Both the position numbers and the translations under genes were made by a program. From NCBI GenBank assembly GCA_021775795.1, contig JAJFHB010000598.1, positions 1-5,650 of the forward strand: a stretch of DNA of 5,650 bases, read 5' to 3'. This document shows positions 1 through 2,760 of the stretch, in pieces. Every line of letters starts with the position of its first letter. The first letter of the stretch is position 1. The stretch comes from Hyphomicrobiales bacterium (GTDB lineage: Bacteria > Pseudomonadota > Alphaproteobacteria > Rhizobiales > JAJFHB01). Under the pieces are notes generated by a model that saw nothing but the letters and a program-made list of their open reading frames with translations, was not told the DNA's origin and made no database searches.

Positions 1-285
1 AAACAGGCCGACGACCAAGCCGCCCAGTGTCGGAGCGGCGATGATCAGCCACCACGGCTTTTGTGCCGCGAGGCTCGCAACCGTTTCCTCTCCTGCATGA
101 TCGAGCCAAAGGTTTTGTACCGTGCCGATTATGATCAGGAACAACAATACACCATAGGCCCCGACAACACCGATGATGACTGCCAGCAGCCAGGTGAGCG
201 GCTGCCTTTCCTGCAGCAGGGTGCGCAGGTTGGGTGCAATTCTGTCCCCCAAATAGGGGATCAATATGCCGATCAGACGAGACAT
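1..285 (-). CDS. ClC-family chloride channel / H+:Cl- antiporter, N-terminal 95 residues (runs off left edge)
   Basis: Reading the minus strand from the ATG at 285-283 gives an open frame of 95 codons that reaches position 1 without a stop. ClC proteins are homodimeric inner-membrane proteins that move chloride, either passively or in exchange for protons. The start has the family's layout: a short amphipathic cytoplasmic stretch (residues 1-28, with LRTLLQERQPLTW at 20-32), a long first membrane helix (about 32-61, WLLAVIIGVVGAYGVLLF onward), a polar loop (62-76), then PWWLIIAAPTLGGLVVGLF (77-95), where many ClC proteins have a Trp- and Gly-rich second helix. The selectivity-filter motif (GSGIP type) and the gating glutamate lie beyond the window, so channel and antiporter cannot be told apart. 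The ATG leaves about 32 residues before the first helix, as usual. A GAGG lies about 14 nt upstream, which is long for a ribosome binding site. The frame stays open upstream to a TGA at 447-445, so GTG at 330 or TTG at 321 are possible starts. The thioesterase gene lies 183 bp upstream on the same strand. Confidence 0.82.
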   Translation of the reverse strand, partial: MSRLIGILIPYLGDRIAPNLRTLLQERQPLTWLLAVIIGVVGAYGVLLFLIIIGTVQNLWLDHAGEETVASLAAQKPWWLIIAAPTLGGLVVGLF

Positions 286-468
286 GGCCGTCTGTGTTGC
301 CTCTGAAACGCGTTCAAACAAACTTCGCACCCGAACAAACGGGATCGAAACATAACGCCGGCTTGCACACCAAAATGACGGTGCCCCCTGAAACCGGCGA
401 TTTGCACTATAGACGACAACTTTAAACGTATGGTTTGCAAGGCGTCATTCGTCACGCGCATTTGAGAT
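286..468. other. Intergenic gap between thioesterase stop and ClC start
   Basis: These 183 bp separate two genes on the minus strand. I see no hairpin followed by a T-run on the minus strand, so no intrinsic terminator for the thioesterase gene is visible. I also see no well-spaced -35/-10 pair for the ClC gene: the minus strand has a TATAGT-like box near 407-412, but its -35 partner at normal spacing is poor. Whether ClC has its own promoter or is read through cannot be decided. Apart from the ClC frame's open upstream extension, no coding frame here is convincing. Confidence 0.4.
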
Positions 469-960
469 CTAGGATTTGTGCGGTATTCCCATGACCCGGC
501 CAACCTGGGGTGGTGTTTCCAGATGTTTGTGCGCCGTGTGCATGGCTTCGATCCGCTCAATGACGTGGGCGGGGAAGGGGCTGCTTTTCCGCGTTGTCAG
601 ATCAACGTGCATGCAAACACACTCCATTGTCGCGCCAAGATAGCCCTCGGTATCGTTATACATGTGCTCGAAATAGTGCGTTCGCTTGGCGTCATAGTCG
701 AGCATTTGAAGGGTCACACGCACCTGGGCGTCAGGTGGCATCTCGCGCAGGTAGTTCACATGGATCTCGAGCGTGTAGAAAGAGGAATTGTGTTGCTTTG
801 CGTAATCCGGACCCAGCCCGAGCGCCTCAAAGGCGTGGTCGACGCAGTGATCGAAGAGCACCAGATAGTAGGCCATGTTGAGATGGCCGTTGTAGTCGAT
901 CCATTCTGGCTTAATGCCGGTGACTGGTGACTGGAAAGGTGCGTCGAAGTGAATTGTCAT
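469..960 (-). CDS. Hotdog-fold acyl-CoA thioesterase (4HBT / betainyl-CoA thioesterase-like)
   Basis: Complete 163-residue protein, a typical length for a single hotdog domain. It should hydrolyse an acyl-CoA to free acid plus CoA in the cytoplasm, probably as a dimer or tetramer. Residues 17-31 (KPEWIDYNGHLNMAYY) hold the family's active-site block: Asp22, His26 and Asn28 sit where 4-hydroxybenzoyl-CoA thioesterases carry the catalytic Asp and its helix start. YTLEIHVNYLREM (62-74) with Glu65 is the central-helix and strand segment, and LDYDAKRTHYFEHMYND (87-103) and ATMECVCMHVDL (110-121) are the core strands. The PEW-DYNGH-N wording and the YTLE-H-NYL block resemble, from memory, the thioesterase that cleaves betainyl-CoA in carnitine breakdown, often fused to carnitine 3-dehydrogenase. 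No carnitine genes are visible here, so the substrate is unassigned; a FadM/YbgC-like housekeeping thioesterase is the alternative. The ATG is the only sensible start because the next internal Met (29) would cut the active site. There is no clear Shine-Dalgarno before it (ACGGGCCGCCCC), suggesting weak or unusual initiation. It is divergent from the FAD dehydrogenase gene. Confidence 0.88.
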   Translation of the reverse strand: MTIHFDAPFQSPVTGIKPEWIDYNGHLNMAYYLVLFDHCVDHAFEALGLGPDYAKQHNSSFYTLEIHVNYLREMPPDAQVRVTLQMLDYDAKRTHYFEHMYNDTEGYLGATMECVCMHVDLTTRKSSPFPAHVIERIEAMHTAHKHLETPPQVGRVMGIPHKS

Positions 961-981
961 GGGGCGGCCCGTTTGTGAGGG

Positions 982-995
982 GGAGCGTTTGCTCC
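982..995. repeat. Short inverted repeat GGAGC-GTTT-GCTCC
   Basis: Two perfectly complementary 5-bp arms flank a 4-base loop. On the thioesterase message the hairpin would sit 22-35 nt before the ATG, in the 5' leader. With only 5 pairs and no T-run it is not a terminator; it could be a weak leader structure, half of an operator, or chance. Confidence 0.3.
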
Positions 996-1007
996 AGCTT
1001 CGATCTC

Positions 1008-1015
1008 TGATATCA
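1008..1015. repeat. Perfect 8-bp palindrome TGATATCA in divergent spacer
   Basis: The octamer is self-complementary and lies near the middle of the divergent spacer, where an operator for a dimeric regulator would be expected. The outer flanks (TC before, CA after) are only partly symmetric. No regulator family can be named from it. Confidence 0.3.
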
Positions 1016-1037
1016 CAGTGTGGAGTTGAACAAACAG

Positions 1038-1047
1038 CGCTATAGCG
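1038..1047. repeat. Perfect 10-bp palindrome CGCTATAGCG in divergent spacer
   Basis: The decamer is fully self-complementary and lies 52 bp before the FAD dehydrogenase start. Its core TATAGC also resembles a -10 box, but no acceptable -35 lies 16-18 bp upstream. With the palindrome at 1008-1015 it forms a pair that could bind one regulator controlling both genes; this is inference only. Confidence 0.3.
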
Positions 1048-1082
1048 GTGTGGCTGGACGGGGTCAACTTGGCTCTGGGGCC

Positions 1083-1091
1083 AGAGGAAGG
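1083..1091 (+). promoter_or_regulatory. Ribosome binding site of the FAD dehydrogenase gene
   Basis: AGAGGAAGG is purine-rich and complementary to the 16S rRNA 3' end, ending 8 nt before the ATG at 1100. It supports this start over any internal one and contrasts with the weak site of the divergent thioesterase gene. Confidence 0.75.
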
Positions 1092-1099
1092 CAGATCAA

Positions 1100-2500
1100 A
1101 TGGCGGCGTCACCGGCAGAATTGAAACGAAACTCCGTGGCACAGGCAATCGCAGATCTCGCGGAGCTATTGGGAGACCGTCTGACAACCTCGCAAGCTGT
1201 CAGAGATCAGCACGGCAATGATCTGACCTGGAACCCGGGGCAATCGCCAGACGCGGTCGCTTTTGTGGAAAGCACCGAAGAAGTTGCGAAACTGGTCACC
1301 ATCTGCTCCCAGTATCGCGTCCCCGTAATTCCTTATGGAACAGGCACCTCACTGGAAGGTCATATTTCCGCACCACACGGCGGTGTTTGCGTGGACGTTT
1401 CGCGGATGAACCAGATTATCGCCGTCAATGAACTGGATCTGGATTGTGTGGTGCAACCTGGTGTGACCCGCAAGGCTCTCAATGAATATCTGCGCGATAC
1501 CGGGCTATTTTTCCCGATTGACCCGGGAGCGGATGCAAGCATTGGCGGCATGACGGCAACGCGGGCTTCAGGCACAAATGCGGTGCGCTACGGCACGATG
1601 CGCGAAAATGTTTTGAGCCTCACTGTGGTGATGCCGAATGGCGAGATTGTCCGCACGGCCCGCCGCGCGCGCAAATCGGCCGCGGGCTATGATCTAACCC
1701 GTTTGATGGTTGGTTCTGAGGGCACGCTGGGCGTAATCACGGAAGTCAGTCTCAGGCTTTACGGCATACCGGAAGCCATTTCCGCTGGCGTTTGTGCATT
1801 CCCATCTGTGGAAGCTGCCTGCGAAGCCGTCATTATTACGATCCAATCCGGCATACCGGTTGCGCGTATGGAGCTGGTGGATGAACATCAGATCCGCATG
1901 TCGAATGCCTATTCCAAACTGTCTCTGGCGGAGGCACCAACGTTGTTTCTGGAGTTTCACGGCACGACCGAAGGGGTGGCGGAGCAATCAAGACTGTTCG
2001 GAGAGATTGCAGAATCCTACGGCGGAGGCTCATTCGACTGGGCAACCCGCACAGAGGACCGCAATAAGCTCTGGCAGGCGCGTCATGATGCGTTCTGGGC
2101 GGCCAAAACCGCCATGCCTGGCAAGGAATCCGTCGCCACAGATGTTTGTGTGCCGATTTCGCGCCTTGCAGAGTGTGTGGAAGAGACGCGAAAAGATATG
2201 GAAGACCATAATCTCTCGGGCCCGATCGTTGGTCATGTCGGTGACGGCAACTTTCATGTGGTCCTGTTCTGCGACATGGAGAAACAGGACGAGGTCGACG
2301 CTGCCAAGGCATTTCTGGATCGTCTGGTGATGCGGGCACTGGCGATGGACGGCACCTGTACGGGTGAACATGGCATCGGCAGTGGCAAGAGGAAATTCCT
2401 GCAGGCTGAACATGGCGCTGGAGTGCAGGTGATGCGCTCAATCAAACAGGCAATTGATCCCGAGAACATAATGAACCCGGGTAAGATCCTTCCGTCTTGA
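1100..2500 (+). CDS. FAD-linked D-2-hydroxyacid dehydrogenase, D-lactate dehydrogenase (cytochrome)/GlcD family
   Basis: Complete 466-residue protein, a normal length for single-chain members. Such enzymes oxidise a D-2-hydroxyacid (D-lactate, glycolate, D-2-hydroxyglutarate or similar) to the 2-oxoacid, passing electrons to a cytochrome, quinone or electron-transfer flavoprotein. The N-terminal half is a VAO/PCMH FAD-binding domain (about 45-225): IPYGTGTSLEGH (77-88), DPGADASIGGMTATRASGTNAVRYGT (141-166), ARKSAAGYDLT (190-200) and GSEGTLGVIT (205-214) contact the flavin. The C-terminal half (about 230-466) is the FAD-oxidase cap with the catalytic metal site: GHVGDGNFH (378-386, His379 and His386), GEHGIG (422-427, Glu423 and His424) and the closing DPENIMNPGKI (453-463). 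All key residues are present. There is no signal peptide or membrane helix, so a cytoplasmic or membrane-associated enzyme is expected. The single polypeptide, with no GlcE or GlcF partner alongside, favours the D-lactate dehydrogenase (cytochrome)-like type over three-subunit glycolate oxidase, but sequence alone does not give the substrate. The start has a good ribosome binding site at 1083-1091. Confidence 0.93.
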   Translation: MAASPAELKRNSVAQAIADLAELLGDRLTTSQAVRDQHGNDLTWNPGQSPDAVAFVESTEEVAKLVTICSQYRVPVIPYGTGTSLEGHISAPHGGVCVDVSRMNQIIAVNELDLDCVVQPGVTRKALNEYLRDTGLFFPIDPGADASIGGMTATRASGTNAVRYGTMRENVLSLTVVMPNGEIVRTARRARKSAAGYDLTRLMVGSEGTLGVITEVSLRLYGIPEAISAGVCAFPSVEAACEAVIITIQSGIPVARMELVDEHQIRMSNAYSKLSLAEAPTLFLEFHGTTEGVAEQSRLFGEIAESYGGGSFDWATRTEDRNKLWQARHDAFWAAKTAMPGKESVATDVCVPISRLAECVEETRKDMEDHNLSGPIVGHVGDGNFHVVLFCDMEKQDEVDAAKAFLDRLVMRALAMDGTCTGEHGIGSGKRKFLQAEHGAGVQVMRSIKQAIDPENIMNPGKILPS

Positions 2501-2543
2501 CATAAATAGGTCCAGAAATTCATGCAGACATGTGCGGATATCA

Positions 2544-2561
2544 GGTCCATAGCTATGGCCC
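2544..2561. repeat. Interrupted palindrome with perfect 12-bp core CCATAGCTATGG
   Basis: The core at 2547-2558 is fully self-complementary, and after one mismatch two further G-C pairs extend it to 2544-2561. It has no loop and no following T-run, so it does not look like an intrinsic terminator. A dimeric protein's binding site 44 bp past the FAD dehydrogenase stop and about 200 bp before the AsmA start is possible; chance is also possible. Confidence 0.35.
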
Positions 2562-2721
2562 ATTGAAGGCATGTCGATTAACCTGCGCAAACATCGATCA
2601 GGCGATTCATATCCTGTCAGGAGACGGGCCGGATTGGTGTTGAGGATGCGGATTCTCGATTTGACCGGAACGACGTCATGAACAGGTTTCATGGGCGCCA
2701 GACGGGCATCTTAACGGTGTC

Positions 2722-2727
2722 GGAGAG
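2722..2727 (+). promoter_or_regulatory. Shine-Dalgarno GGAGAG before the leader ATG
   Basis: GGAGAG ends 6 nt before the ATG at 2734, an optimal distance. It is the best ribosome binding site in the neighbourhood but serves an ATG that is out of frame with AsmA, which is why the start of that gene is unclear. Confidence 0.5.
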
Positions 2728-2733
2728 TGGCGA

Positions 2734-2760
2734 ATGCGCGCAATAAGGTGGAAACTTTGA
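2734..2760 (+). CDS. Possible 8-residue leader peptide overlapping the AsmA start
   Basis: An ATG with a well-placed GGAGAG (2722-2727) opens the frame MRAIRWKL and stops at TGA 2758-2760. The stop overlaps the TTG (2757-2759) that is the likeliest AsmA start, giving a four-base TTGA junction like the ATGA junctions of translationally coupled genes. Two readings fit. It may be a real upstream frame that delivers ribosomes to the weak TTG start. Alternatively it may be the true N-terminus of AsmA displaced by a one-base change: adding one base near 2755-2760 would join MRAIRWKL to the KSPLLLVG of AsmA, giving the basic residues normally found before such a membrane helix. It could also be chance. 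Confidence 0.35.
   Translation: MRAIRWKL
2745..2751 (+). promoter_or_regulatory. Shine-Dalgarno AAGGTGG before the AsmA TTG start
   Basis: AAGGTGG ends 5 nt before the TTG at 2757, a good distance, and it overlaps the competing in-frame GTG at 2748. It favours TTG 2757 over GTG 2748 and GTG 2727, both of which have Shine-Dalgarno-like bases too close or absent. Confidence 0.45.

Larger units (their letters stand above)
961..1099. promoter_or_regulatory. Divergent promoter region between thioesterase and FAD dehydrogenase genes
   Basis: This 139-bp spacer must hold the 5' control signals of both flanking genes. It contains two perfect palindromes (1008-1015 and 1038-1047) centred 31 bp apart, about three helical turns, and a small hairpin sequence (982-995) close to the thioesterase start. 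I could not find a -35/-10 pair with 16-18 bp spacing and good boxes on either strand: TTGAAC (1026-1031) and TATAGC (1041-1046) on the plus strand are only 9 bp apart. The promoter role rests on gene arrangement rather than on recognised boxes. Confidence 0.5.
2501..2756. other. Intergenic region upstream of the AsmA gene
   Basis: These 256 bp hold no convincing gene except the 8-codon leader-like frame at 2734-2760. The FAD dehydrogenase message must end or read through here, yet no GC-rich hairpin followed by T's is visible. A 12-bp perfect palindrome lies at 2547-2558. A fair -35-like TTGACC is at 2661-2666, but the hexamer 17 bp on (AGGTTT) is a poor -10, so the AsmA promoter is not resolved. 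A minus-strand open frame over 2438-2692 lacks a ribosome binding site and overlaps the FAD gene's end; I do not call it. Confidence 0.5.

Noticed and set aside
478..930. 150-codon plus-strand frame lying across the thioesterase gene
   Set aside because: It is the exact antisense of a gene with clear hotdog motifs, its protein has no recognisable pattern, and no ribosome binding site precedes it.
1006..1017. CRP/FNR-like site around TGATATCA
   Set aside because: The half-sites TGTGA and TCACA would need a 6-bp spacer; here the symmetric parts abut, so it does not fit.
1026..1046. TTGAAC and TATAGC as a sigma-70 promoter for the FAD dehydrogenase
   Set aside because: The boxes are only 9 bp apart, far from the 16-18 bp needed.
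957..1187. 76-codon minus-strand frame ending in a four-base overlap with the thioesterase ATG
   Set aside because: The overlap looks like coupling, but most of the frame is the divergent spacer and the antisense start of the FAD gene, with Pro/Ser-rich low-information sequence.
1836..2441. 201-codon minus-strand frame inside the FAD dehydrogenase gene
   Set aside because: The protein is rich in Pro, Arg, Cys and His, typical of antisense reading of a GC-biased gene, and the plus strand carries all conserved family motifs.
2438..2692. 84-codon minus-strand frame in the gap before the AsmA gene
   Set aside because: It overlaps the end of the FAD dehydrogenase, has no Shine-Dalgarno before its ATG and no domain or membrane signature.
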